Below, piece by piece: positions 9,305-17,680 of a stretch of DNA of 64,000 nucleotides. The DNA is from Chitinophagales bacterium. Lineage in GTDB: Bacteria > Bacteroidota > Bacteroidia > Chitinophagales > Saprospiraceae. The stretch is taken from positions 1-64,000 of the forward strand of contig JAFLBO010000014.1 in assembly GCA_017303475.1 (NCBI GenBank), read 5' to 3'. Both the position numbers and the translations under genes were made by a program. Below the pieces are notes generated by a model. The model had not been told where the DNA came from. It did no database searches and was given only the letters and a program-made list of their open reading frames with translations. How positions within the stretch are numbered: position 1 is the stretch's first letter; every line of letters starts with the position of its first letter.

Positions 9305-11815
9305 TTATTTAAAAAGCTCTTCCCCACGCACATTTTCCTCCCAGTCGCGGTTGGTGGCGGGAGGCTCCGTATAAGTGTGATCGCGTTCGGGGTTAGTCCA
9401 TGGTGGAATGGGCAATTCTTTTTCATGGGGTTCCATGGCTTCAGCTTCCAGCATGTTTTCTATACCTTTAATCAGGGCATCGGCATTAAAAGAAATGCTG
9501 TGTATGCCTTCATTCACTAAAAACTGGGCAAACTCGGGCATGTCGCTGGGCGCTTGGCCACACAATCCAATCTTGATTCCCTTTCTCCTTGCTGCATGAA
9601 TGGCCGTGGCAATCAGACGCATTACCGCCGGATTTTTTTCATTAAACAAGCCACTCACCAGGGCGGAATCCCGATCCAGACCCAGGGTTAACTGGGTTAA
9701 ATCGTTGGAGCCAATGGAGAAACCATCAAAAATGCCGGCAAACTCTTCCGCCATGAGCACGTTGCTGGGTATTTCTACCATAACATAAACCTCCAATCCG
9801 TTTTTGCCGCGCTCCAAACCAAACTCGCGCATGGTTTCCAACACCTGTTTGCCTTCTTCCACCGTTCTGCAAAAAGGAATCATGAGTTTGACATTGGTAA
9901 AGCCCATGTCATCGCGCACCCTTTGCATGGCCTTGCATTCCAGGGCAAAACCGTCTTTATACATCTGTGAGTAATACCGGGAAGCTCCCCTGAAACCAAT
10001 CATGGGGTTTTCTTCATTGGGCTCAAACTGTTTGCCACCCACCAGGTTGGCGTATTCGTTACTTTTGAAATCGCTCATGCGCACAATCACATCATGCGGG
10101 TGGAAAGCGGCCGCAAGGGTGGCCACTCCCTGTGCCAGTTTGTCTACAAAAAACTCTTTTTTATCCCGATAATGCCGGGTGAGTTGCATGATCTGAGCCC
10201 GGGCTTTGTCATCGGTTAATTGTTCAAAGCGGGTGAGTGCCAGCGGATGCACCTGAATATGGTGGGTAATCATAAACTCCATGCGCAGCAAACCCACTCC
10301 GCGGTTGGGCAGAAACGACTGCTGAAAAGCGAGGGAAGGATCGCCCAGAATCAGCATAGGCGCCGTTTTAGGCATTTTCAGGTTGGAAATATCTTTTTCC
10401 TCCACGGTCCAGGTAGCCTTTCCGGCATACACATAGCCCGTTTTGCCTTCAGCACAGGATATGGTAATCTCTTCACCGTCGTGGATCTGATCAGTGGCAT
10501 TTCCACTGCCCACAATGGCCACGGTACCCAGCTCGCGGGCTACAATGGCTGCATGACTGGTTCTGCCACCCTTGTTGGTAACAATGGCGGCGGCTCGTTT
10601 CATGATCGGATCCCAATCGGGGTTGGTGATGTCGGTTACCAGCACTTCACCCTCCTTCAGCAGGTGCGCTTCTTTGGGCGAGCGCAGCAGCCGGGCTTTG
10701 CCGGTGGCAATGCGTTCGCCCAGGGCAATACCTTCAGCGAGTTTTTTGCCTTTGGACTGTATTTTATATGTGTGAAGGGTTAAATTTTTGGTTTTGTCTT
10801 TGGCGTGCACGGTTTCAGGGCGAGCCTGCACGATGTACAGTTTGCCGGTTTTCCCGTCGCGCGCCCACTCAATATCCATGGGTTTCTGATAATGCTGCTC
10901 GATACGCACGCACCAGTCGCCCAGCACTAAAGCATCCTCTGTGCTCAGGGAATACGTGTCGCGTTTTTCGGGTGGCGTGAGTTGGTTTAACACAGTTTCT
11001 CCGGTTTTTTGGCCGTCAGCGTACACCATGGTCCATTCTTTATCGCCCATATTTTGCATAATGAGCGGATTGAACGCCGTACCGATATGCGGTTTGAACA
11101 GCACAAATTCATCTGGCGTGGAGCGACCCTGCACGATGTTTTCCCCCAGCCCATAAATGCTGTTAATCACCACTACCTTATCGAACCCGGTATCCGGGTC
11201 GAGGGTGAAGGCAACGCCTGAAGAAGACAAATCGGCGCGTACCATTACCTGAACACCCACTGATAGCGCCACATCGGTATTGCCAAAGCCCTGATCTTCC
11301 CGGTATTTGATAGCCCGGTTGGTGTACAGGGAGCAAAAGCAGCGGTGAACAGTTTTTACCAGCTCGTCTTCTCCGCTGATATTCAGGAAACTTTCCAACT
11401 GGCCTGCAAAACTGGCCGATGGCAGGTCTTCTGCCGTGGCGCTGCTTCTCACTGCAAGCGTAATTCCGGCGCCTTCCTGTTGTTGTAGATTGCGATATGC
11501 CTGGCGTATTTCAGCGGCAATGTTTTCAGGCATGGAGGCCTCACGAATCAGTTTGCGGGCTTTTTCACCAATTTCCGGCAGATTGGAAAACAGTTGTTTA
11601 TCCAGCCTGCCCATCAGATTGTTTAGCGGATCTTCCAGCTTGTTTACGTGCAAAAAGTGCCGGTAGCCTTCTGCTGTTACCGCAAAACCGTTGGGTACAG
11701 AAATACCTTTGGTGTTCAATTGGGCATACATTTCACCCAGTGAAGCGTTCTTCCCACCTACAAGAGGCAGGTCGTTAATGGAGATTTCTGCGAATGGCTT
11801 AATGAATGCAGGCAT
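9305..11815 (-). CDS. ppsA: Phosphoenolpyruvate synthase (pyruvate, water dikinase)
   Basis: An 836-residue enzyme that converts pyruvate, ATP and water to PEP, AMP and phosphate, the first step of gluconeogenesis. The order is N-terminal ATP-grasp-like PEP/pyruvate-binding domain (VGGKNASLGEMY), swivelling phosphohistidine domain (GGRTSHAAIVARELG, catalytic His), and C-terminal PEP-utilising barrel (IGSNDLTQLTLGLDRDS, GLCGQAPSD). The length fits bacterial PpsA. The ATG at 11815 (MPAFIKPF) is preferred to 11869. A perfect inverted repeat (11824-11843) sits just upstream and may be an operator. Confidence 0.95.
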   Translation of the reverse strand: MPAFIKPFAEISINDLPLVGGKNASLGEMYAQLNTKGISVPNGFAVTAEGYRHFLHVNKLEDPLNNLMGRLDKQLFSNLPEIGEKARKLIREASMPENIAAEIRQAYRNLQQQEGAGITLAVRSSATAEDLPSASFAGQLESFLNISGEDELVKTVHRCFCSLYTNRAIKYREDQGFGNTDVALSVGVQVMVRADLSSSGVAFTLDPDTGFDKVVVINSIYGLGENIVQGRSTPDEFVLFKPHIGTAFNPLIMQNMGDKEWTMVYADGQKTGETVLNQLTPPEKRDTYSLSTEDALVLGDWCVRIEQHYQKPMDIEWARDGKTGKLYIVQARPETVHAKDKTKNLTLHTYKIQSKGKKLAEGIALGERIATGKARLLRSPKEAHLLKEGEVLVTDITNPDWDPIMKRAAAIVTNKGGRTSHAAIVARELGTVAIVGSGNATDQIHDGEEITISCAEGKTGYVYAGKATWTVEEKDISNLKMPKTAPMLILGDPSLAFQQSFLPNRGVGLLRMEFMITHHIQVHPLALTRFEQLTDDKARAQIMQLTRHYRDKKEFFVDKLAQGVATLAAAFHPHDVIVRMSDFKSNEYANLVGGKQFEPNEENPMIGFRGASRYYSQMYKDGFALECKAMQRVRDDMGFTNVKLMIPFCRTVEEGKQVLETMREFGLERGKNGLEVYVMVEIPSNVLMAEEFAGIFDGFSIGSNDLTQLTLGLDRDSALVSGLFNEKNPAVMRLIATAIHAARRKGIKIGLCGQAPSDMPEFAQFLVNEGIHSISFNADALIKGIENMLEAEAMEPHEKELPIPPWTNPERDHTYTEPPATNRDWEENVRGEELFK

Positions 11816-11823
11816 GATATAAT

Positions 11824-11843
11824 AATTTTGTACATACAAAATT
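11824..11843. promoter_or_regulatory. Perfect dyad upstream of ppsA
   Basis: AATTTTGTA and TACAAAATT flank a 2-base spacer, 9 bases upstream of the ppsA ATG at 11815. Position and symmetry fit an operator or an mRNA hairpin near the start. The protein that would bind it is unknown. Confidence 0.45.
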
Positions 11844-11904
11844 GCCTGTTCTGAGGTGCGGAATGCCATGACCTAAGTTTTACCACCGAATGATAATTAT
11901 CACG

Positions 11905-11933
11905 TTGAAAACTGACGAAGGCGGTTACATTTG
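11905..11933 (+). promoter_or_regulatory. Bacteroidota-type promoter
   Basis: TTG (11905-11907) and TACATTTG (11926-11933) are separated by 18 bases and fit the -33 / -7 consensus. It points toward the envelope operon at 12069. The 35-bp palindrome at 11968-12048 would then lie in the 5' leader. Confidence 0.5.
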
Positions 11934-11967
11934 TGTGGTGGTTGGAGCGATTCCGGCGCCTAAATAC

Positions 11968-12048
11968 CACACTACCGGATATTTTGGTTTCAGACCTATA
12001 AGGTTTCCAAAAACTTATAGGTCTGAAACCAAAATATCCGGTAGTGTG
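11968..12048. repeat. Perfect 35-bp inverted repeat
   Basis: Arms 11968-12002 and 12014-12048 are exact reverse complements, starting CACACTACCGG, with an 11-base loop. A diverged single arm occurs near 36416-36455 (CACACTACTGGATATTTTGG), so this is a dispersed repeat and not a gene-specific structure. Confidence 0.85.
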
Positions 12049-12068
12049 CCAAATACATTTAAACCTTT

Positions 12069-12437
12069 ATGGCTGAAGAAACTGATAGCGAACAATTGTT
12101 GCACAAACTGTACGAGCAGGTAAATGAGCATCTGGAAACCAGATGGGCTTATTTTACCCTCAATGCCACAGAAAAGGCCGCCAATGCCGCATCCGGATTA
12201 GCCGGAGCGCTTACGCTGGTTGTCTTTGGCTTACTGGTTCTGTTTTTTTTCAGCATGGGATTTGCTTGGTGGCTGGGCGATTTTATAGGTAACAGGGCTG
12301 GCGGATTTGCGTTGGCCGGACTGGTTTTTATACCCATTGCTTACCTTATATACCGCTGGATTGGCCCGTTTGTACAGGAAAAGGTGATTGAAGCTGCTTT
12401 ACATGAACCCAAAAAGCCTGAAGAAACCCATGAGTAA
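12069..12437 (+). CDS. Phage-holin-like / DUF1469-type membrane protein
   Basis: A 122-residue protein with two membrane helices (about 45-70 and 78-98) and a charged C-terminus. This layout is seen in putative holin-X / DUF1469 family proteins, which are widespread in bacteria and usually unrelated to lysis. It is the first gene of a set of four on the + strand. Its stop overlaps the next start by 8 bases. The biochemical role is unknown; context with YtxH-like and coiled proteins suggests envelope stress or membrane maintenance. Confidence 0.7.
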   Translation: MAEETDSEQLLHKLYEQVNEHLETRWAYFTLNATEKAANAASGLAGALTLVVFGLLVLFFFSMGFAWWLGDFIGNRAGGFALAGLVFIPIAYLIYRWIGPFVQEKVIEAALHEPKKPEETHE

Positions 12438-12891
12438 TCTAGCCAAACTGCAACAACGAAAAGCGGAACTGGCCGCTAAACTTGAGCTTCAACGCGCCGG
12501 AATCAAACAGACGCTGCTGGAGGTTAAGTCGGAAGTGGAGCCATCCAACCTGTTAAAAAAGGCTGTTAAAGGCGTTTTTTCCAAAGGTGGTGAAAAAACT
12601 GGTGGCGTGAACTCCGGAACCCTGGCACAGGGCGTTTCATTTCTGCTGGACCTGCTGGTCAGAGACCCACGGTTATCGGTAGTACTAAAACTGGTTACGC
12701 CCATGGTACTTAAGCTGCTACCCTTAGGCGCCAAACAGGAGGAAAATCCTGAAAAAGTGGAAAAAGACCTGGAAAAAGCCCTGAAACCCAATTTTTATGG
12801 AAAACTCCGGCAAGGCGTATCCAGCCTGCGGGGGAAACTGAAGAACAAGGAGGACGCTCCTGAACCACCACTCACCAACCCTGACCAATAA
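12430..12891 (+). CDS. Hypothetical helical protein of the holin-like set
   Basis: A 153-residue, lysine-rich, mostly helical protein with a hydrophobic central stretch (LAQGVSFLLDLLV) and a charged tail rich in Glu/Lys. I recognise no domain. The ATG at 12430 overlaps the previous stop and is preferred to 12403. Position suggests it works with its membrane-protein neighbours. Confidence 0.65.
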   Translation: MSNLAKLQQRKAELAAKLELQRAGIKQTLLEVKSEVEPSNLLKKAVKGVFSKGGEKTGGVNSGTLAQGVSFLLDLLVRDPRLSVVLKLVTPMVLKLLPLGAKQEENPEKVEKDLEKALKPNFYGKLRQGVSSLRGKLKNKEDAPEPPLTNPDQ

Positions 12892-12897
12892 CATACT

Positions 12898-13104
12898 ATG
12901 GAAAAGAGAAACAGTGCTGAAATCTTGCTTGCGGCCTTACTACTCGGGGGCGCTATTTATTTCCTGTTTTATACAGAAAGCGGCCGCCAATGGCTGGATC
13001 GTTTGAAAAACCTGGCCACTGACCAGCTCGACAAATGGCTGGAAGATCTGGAAGCTCATTTGTTGAAACTGGAATTGGCCGATGAAATTAAAATACCGGT
13101 GTAA
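12898..13104 (+). CDS. YtxH-like small membrane protein
   Basis: A 68-residue protein with one N-terminal membrane helix (ILLAALLLGGAIYFLFY) followed by an amphipathic helix containing SGRQWLDRLKNLA. This is the YtxH / general-stress small-protein pattern. It starts 6 bases after the previous stop, so it belongs to the same transcript. The family assignment rests on layout only. Confidence 0.65.
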   Translation: MEKRNSAEILLAALLLGGAIYFLFYTESGRQWLDRLKNLATDQLDKWLEDLEAHLLKLELADEIKIPV

Positions 13105-13127
13105 CTCCAACGGTAAAATCACCAATC

Positions 13128-13751
13128 ATGGTCAGTACATCCTTTCGATCTGCCTATCTGCAGATATTGTTCTGGAGTTTTATCCTGATTTGGGTTTTGC
13201 TGGGCATCAACCCGGTGTACAGGTCTGATTGGTTTTTGGAAAACATTCTGGTCTTATTGGGTGTGCCTTTTGTGTTGTACGTACACAGGAAGTGGCCGCT
13301 AAGTAACTTGTCGTACACCCTCATTTTCCTGTTTCTCACCTTGCACAGTATTGGCGCTCACTACACCTATTCAGAGGTGCCATTCGGGCGCTGGATTTCT
13401 GACCAAATGGGTTGGCAGCGCAATCATTTTGATCGGATGGTGCATTTTTTATGGGGATTTTTGATTGGTATACCCATTTTTGAGATCCTGAACCGCCGCG
13501 TGCGTGGACGCAGGCGCGCTATAGTATTTTTTACCTTGAGCGTTATTGTGCTGGTTGGTGTGTTGTACGAGTTTATGGAATGGGCAGCAGCCCTGGTGGT
13601 TGCGCCGGAAGCAGGAACGGCTTTTTTGGGTACCCAGGGAGATGAATGGGATGCTCAGAAAGATTTGCTGCTCAATTTGTTGGGGGGAGTGGCCTCACTG
13701 GTCTTTCTGCCGGAAGTATTGCGTGAGTCCAGGGAGTTACAAAGTCTCTGA
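13128..13751 (+). CDS. DUF2238 (YjdF-type) membrane protein
   Basis: A 207-residue protein with about six membrane helices. It shows the DUF2238 hallmarks: YTYSEVPFG, NHFDRMVHFLWGFLI, and GTQGDEWDAQKDLLLNLLGG near the end. No enzymatic function is established for the family. It closes the four-gene + strand set. Its end overlaps by 15 bases the end of the convergent ABC ATPase gene. Confidence 0.85.
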   Translation: MVSTSFRSAYLQILFWSFILIWVLLGINPVYRSDWFLENILVLLGVPFVLYVHRKWPLSNLSYTLIFLFLTLHSIGAHYTYSEVPFGRWISDQMGWQRNHFDRMVHFLWGFLIGIPIFEILNRRVRGRRRAIVFFTLSVIVLVGVLYEFMEWAAALVVAPEAGTAFLGTQGDEWDAQKDLLLNLLGGVASLVFLPEVLRESRELQSL

Positions 13752-14417
13752 TTCTATCCGCCCATCCTGCATATGAATAATCCGATGGGTGTTCCGGGCA
13801 AATGCCTGATCGTGGGTAACAATAAGCAGGGTTTGTTTCAGTTCTTCGGATAATTGCCGGAAAATATCAAACACCACATCGCTGTTGCGTTTATCGAGGT
13901 TGCCCGTTGGCTCGTCGCCCATAATAATAAGCGGATCGTTGATGAGGGCACGGGCAATAGCCACACGCTGTTTTTCTCCGCCGGAGAGCTGATTGGCTGC
14001 TTTTAACGCCAATTGATCAATGCCCAACTGCTTCAATCGCTCCATAGCCCGGTGTTCCACTTCCTGAGCAGAAAAGCGCTGCAATTTCAACCCGGGCAGC
14101 ATCACGTTTTTCAACACGGTAAACTCATTCAACAGATAGTGGAACTGGAAAACAAAGCCGATTTTTTCATTGCGCACCTGTGCTAACTCAGCCTCTGTTT
14201 TGCCACGCATCAGCTCGCCGTCTATATGGAGATCTCCTTCATAATCCGTGTCCATAGTTGACAAAATATACAACAAGGTGGACTTTCCACAGCCGGATTT
14301 TCCGGTTACAGACACAAATTCCCCACGATTCACCGTCAGGTTGACGTTGTCCAGAACCTTCACCAAAACGGGGTCCTTGAAGTATTTGTTGATATGACTT
14401 GTTTGAAGAACAGGCAT
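13737..14417 (-). CDS. ABC transporter ATPase (LolD/MacB/DevA type)
   Basis: A 226-residue ATPase with Walker A GKSGCGKS, signature LSGGEKQRVAIARAL, Walker B IIMGDEPTGNLD and the switch His in VTHD. The GNLDKRNS segment is usual for type VII (MacB/LolD/FtsE) ATPases. Its ATG shares one base with the stop of the permease gene (TAATG), indicating translational coupling. With the permease and the adaptor it forms a tripartite exporter. The substrate cannot be told from sequence. Confidence 0.9.
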   Translation of the reverse strand: MPVLQTSHINKYFKDPVLVKVLDNVNLTVNRGEFVSVTGKSGCGKSTLLYILSTMDTDYEGDLHIDGELMRGKTEAELAQVRNEKIGFVFQFHYLLNEFTVLKNVMLPGLKLQRFSAQEVEHRAMERLKQLGIDQLALKAANQLSGGEKQRVAIARALINDPLIIMGDEPTGNLDKRNSDVVFDIFRQLSEELKQTLLIVTHDQAFARNTHRIIHMQDGRIESETL

Positions 14418-15676
14418 TACTTCCCTCTGATAATCACCACCGGATCTATCCGACTTGCTTTCCTGGCCGGGAAAAAACCTGCGAAATAGGTGGTGATGAG
14501 TGAAAATGATATACCAATGAGGTAATACTTCAGGTCGTAGTTCACCGGATAAGTGGTTATGGTGGGCAACGCCGGGGTAACGAACGGGACATGATCAATG
14601 AGTACGGATAAGCCAAATCCGATGGTCAATCCGAGTAATCCACCTGCCAATCCGATGCTTAGCGCAATGCCCAGAAAGATCTTGCGCACATCGCTACCGG
14701 AAAACCCTGTAGCTTTAAGGATAGCAATGGTATCCATCTTTTCGTAGATCATCATATTCAGGATATTGTAAATCCCGAATCCGGCCACAATCAACAGCAC
14801 AATACCTACTACATAAGAAATCAGGGAACGGATAAAACTCCCGGTTTCAAATTGTGCATTGGCCGTTTGAATATCCTCTGCATCCAGTTCAAAAATCCGG
14901 GCATATTCCCGGGCAACCGCCGGCGCAGAATCCAGTTCGTTCAACTTAATCTGAATATCGGTCAGGTAGGTATTGGGCTTTCCCAGCAGCTTCTGCACCG
15001 TATTCACAGACGCGTAACTCTGCACTTTGTCAAAATCTGCCAGGCCGGACTGAAAAATGCCCACTACTTTCAGGGGCAGTTGTTCGCCTTTTGAGGTGGT
15101 AACCTGAATAACATCGCCTATTTCAGCCAGTAGCTTATCTGCTACCCCTTTTCCCAAAATGATACTGTTGGATATGTTTTTGAGATCCAGTGGATTTCCG
15201 GCTCTGATATAATCCCGAAAAAAGAATAAATCGCTCTCCGCAACTACATCAATGCCTCCCACTGCTCCGGTAATATCAATAGTGCCGGAATTGTATAAAA
15301 TCGGGGCATTAACCCTGGGGGCTATGCCTTTTACCCTGGAATCCTTGTGAAGGGCATCCAGAATGGCGCCACTGTTGGCAATATCCAACCGCAGTCCACT
15401 TGACTTGATTGAACGGATGAAGTGGTGTTGCCCTTCAAACTCAGGCACAAGCGTAATGGGTTGATCCGGATTGGGTTTTACCTCATTGAACAGTCGTACG
15501 TGCGCGGTCCTGTTCAGCACAAGTCCATCCAACAGGTCATTTAACCCATTCATGAAACCCAACAGGGCAATAAACATGGCTATGCTAAACGTCACACCAA
15601 TGGCAGCCACAACGGTTTGTCGCAGCCGGGCCAACAGCAAAGATTTGGCAATATCCGTGATCAGGCCTAGGTTCAT
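14417..15676 (-). CDS. ABC exporter permease, FtsX/MacB-DevC type
   Basis: A 419-residue permease with one N-terminal helix, a large periplasmic domain (about residues 45-270) and three C-terminal helices carrying the FtsX domain (YEKMDTIAILKATGFSGSDV, FPARKASRIDPVVIIRGK). It fits type VII ABC exporters, which couple to an HlyD-like adaptor. The ATG at 15676 (MNLGLITDI) is chosen because it places the first helix at the right distance; an in-frame ATG at 15763 gives an unlikely extension. It is coupled to the ATPase by the TAATG overlap. Confidence 0.9.
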   Translation of the reverse strand: MNLGLITDIAKSLLLARLRQTVVAAIGVTFSIAMFIALLGFMNGLNDLLDGLVLNRTAHVRLFNEVKPNPDQPITLVPEFEGQHHFIRSIKSSGLRLDIANSGAILDALHKDSRVKGIAPRVNAPILYNSGTIDITGAVGGIDVVAESDLFFFRDYIRAGNPLDLKNISNSIILGKGVADKLLAEIGDVIQVTTSKGEQLPLKVVGIFQSGLADFDKVQSYASVNTVQKLLGKPNTYLTDIQIKLNELDSAPAVAREYARIFELDAEDIQTANAQFETGSFIRSLISYVVGIVLLIVAGFGIYNILNMMIYEKMDTIAILKATGFSGSDVRKIFLGIALSIGLAGGLLGLTIGFGLSVLIDHVPFVTPALPTITTYPVNYDLKYYLIGISFSLITTYFAGFFPARKASRIDPVVIIRGK

Positions 15677-15801
15677 GATTTCAAACCCCCGGACGATTTT
15701 CGCCGTGGGTAATTTTGTAAAGGGCATAACCAAGTCCACCAAACAGGTGAAGCAAAACGACAATAAAAATGACGGTACTCATGTTGGAATGTAATTGATG
15801 G

Positions 15802-16896
15802 TTATTTACCGGGTTTGAGTATTTTTTCTCCAGCCGACAATCCGCTCAGGATTTCTGCCTGCTGATAATCTTTAAGGCCAATCTGCACCTTGCGGCGTTC
15901 TTTGTTTTCCAGTATGGCTATCGTGTCGCCAACCAGAAAATTCCTTGGCGCGAGCAGTACCTGATCGCGGGTGGCAATCAGGATATTGGCTTCGGCGCTT
16001 AAATTGGGGTAAAGCACCGCGGGTTGTTGCACAAAATCGGCAGTAACGGTAAACGTGCGTGTACGCTCATTCATTAGTGGCTCAATGCCTGAAACAAGGG
16101 CCTCGAACGATTGATTTTTATAACTGTCCAGCGAAAGAAACACGCGCAAGCCTGGCTTTACCCGGGCAATATCTTTTTCATCTACCTGTAGCTCTGCAAC
16201 GAAAACTGCCGGATCGCCCATCACAGCCACCGGTGTTTGCGGACTCACTAATTCTCCCACTTCTTTGTTCAGGCTGTAAACCCGGCCGTCGTGTTGTGCC
16301 CGGATGACATAATCAGCTTCCAGGTTGCGACTGATTGACCATTGTTTTTCAGACTGCCTGGCCGAAAACTCGAGTTGCTTTTGAGCGTCCCGGAACCGGA
16401 GTAAAGCAGACTGGAAATTATTCTGGGAGCTGGAAAAAGCCAATTCACGTTGCTCAAGCTCTACTTTGGAACCAATTTGTTGTGCCCACAAACCTCGTTG
16501 CCGCAATAGTAGTAGCGAGTCGTTTTGCAAACGCGTGCGCGCGAGGTCAATGGCGCTTTTTAGTTCTGCCAGGCGCGCTCCCTGAGTGTTGCTGCGGGCA
16601 AACTCAGCCGCTAACTGTGCGTTTTCCGCATTTAGGCGGGATGTTTCACTCTGAATGATCAGGAGCGGAGCGCCTTTTTTAACCACATCGCCTTCTTTTA
16701 CCAGAATCTGTTGTACAAGGCCATTGACGGTGGCAAACACCTGATACTGGTTTTTACTTTTAATAACACCGGAGGCGTAAACCGATTCAGTGATTTTACC
16801 CAAAACAGGCGTGGTGGACTCCGGCGCTTTGCCGCATCCGGCATGTATTGCCAGTACCAAAATGATCATTATAAAAGGCCTTATGCTTATCGACAT
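15802..16896 (-). CDS. HlyD/MacA-type membrane-fusion lipoprotein
   Basis: A 364-residue periplasmic adaptor. The lipobox is LAIHAGCGK, so it is lipid-anchored. The order is an N-terminal half of a lipoyl-like domain (GLVQQILVKEGDVVKKG), a coiled-coil hairpin (about 80-190), the second lipoyl half (IRAQHDGRVYSL), and a beta-barrel domain. It should link the permease at 14417-15676 to an outer-membrane factor, which is not encoded here. A 125-base gap separates it from the permease, and it begins 3 bases after DUF4136 ends. Confidence 0.88.
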   Translation of the reverse strand: MSISIRPFIMIILVLAIHAGCGKAPESTTPVLGKITESVYASGVIKSKNQYQVFATVNGLVQQILVKEGDVVKKGAPLLIIQSETSRLNAENAQLAAEFARSNTQGARLAELKSAIDLARTRLQNDSLLLLRQRGLWAQQIGSKVELEQRELAFSSSQNNFQSALLRFRDAQKQLEFSARQSEKQWSISRNLEADYVIRAQHDGRVYSLNKEVGELVSPQTPVAVMGDPAVFVAELQVDEKDIARVKPGLRVFLSLDSYKNQSFEALVSGIEPLMNERTRTFTVTADFVQQPAVLYPNLSAEANILIATRDQVLLAPRNFLVGDTIAILENKERRKVQIGLKDYQQAEILSGLSAGEKILKPGK

Positions 16897-16899
16897 GGC

Positions 16900-17508
16900 T
16901 TATAAATTGCTGCTTGGAAGCTTGGGCTCAGGATCAGGATGAGGGATGGGTTTTTCAGGGAATTTCTGAAAAATAGCCTCAACAGCCTGTTTAATGCGCA
17001 AATCTGCTTCTTCGGGAACCATGTCGTCTAGTACGCCAATTGCCGCGCCGCGCCAGACCTGATTTCCGGTTTTGGTATCAATAAAATCAATAATCAACGT
17101 ACCTTCACGATAATGAACGGGTTGTACTCTGTGACAACGGTCATAATTGCCAGGTGTTTCAAATACGCCACCACAAGTCCAGTCCCGCACATACAACACC
17201 TCGTTTTTGATCACTATATGGTAGTGCAGCATCAGGTCGGGCTTGTCGTCGCAAGGCCTAAACCCAAAGCGGCTCATTTGCGATTCCACGCTGGTTCTGA
17301 TTTTACCTTGTACACCATCACTGAGCCAGAGCGGGCCTGAATTGCCATTGTTTACCTCGGCGTTTCGCAACCAATCAAAAGTATGATATTTTGACAAATT
17401 GATGCCGGGTTCTTCCTCTGAATAAACCTTGGTGAACGGAGAGCAACCTCCTCCGGCGCTTGCCAATACAGTCAGGAACAACAGAGCCAGGAAAAAATTC
17501 GTTTTCAT
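16900..17508 (-). CDS. DUF4136 lipoprotein
   Basis: A 202-residue lipoprotein with lipobox SAGGGCS. The DUF4136 pattern is visible: YHTFDWL near the N-terminus, SVESQMSRFGFRPCDDKPDLMLHYH, then YREGTLIIDFIDTKTGNQVWRGAA. The family is envelope-located with no known reaction. It is the first gene of the operon that continues into the adaptor, permease and ATPase, so it may be an accessory factor of that exporter. Confidence 0.85.
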   Translation of the reverse strand: MKTNFFLALLFLTVLASAGGGCSPFTKVYSEEEPGINLSKYHTFDWLRNAEVNNGNSGPLWLSDGVQGKIRTSVESQMSRFGFRPCDDKPDLMLHYHIVIKNEVLYVRDWTCGGVFETPGNYDRCHRVQPVHYREGTLIIDFIDTKTGNQVWRGAAIGVLDDMVPEEADLRIKQAVEAIFQKFPEKPIPHPDPEPKLPSSNL

Positions 17509-17680
17509 GTCCTAATAATTTGATACAAAAGTGGGTAGATCGGGGCCAAAGCGGGACTGACTAAAATCATGGCAGGGGTTTATTGATATCATGCTGAACA
17601 GTAAGCCACAAAATGAAATCTTGTATCAAAAACAGCGTATTACATGGAGCACCCCATTCGTTTCAGGGTAAAAAGCCGGG

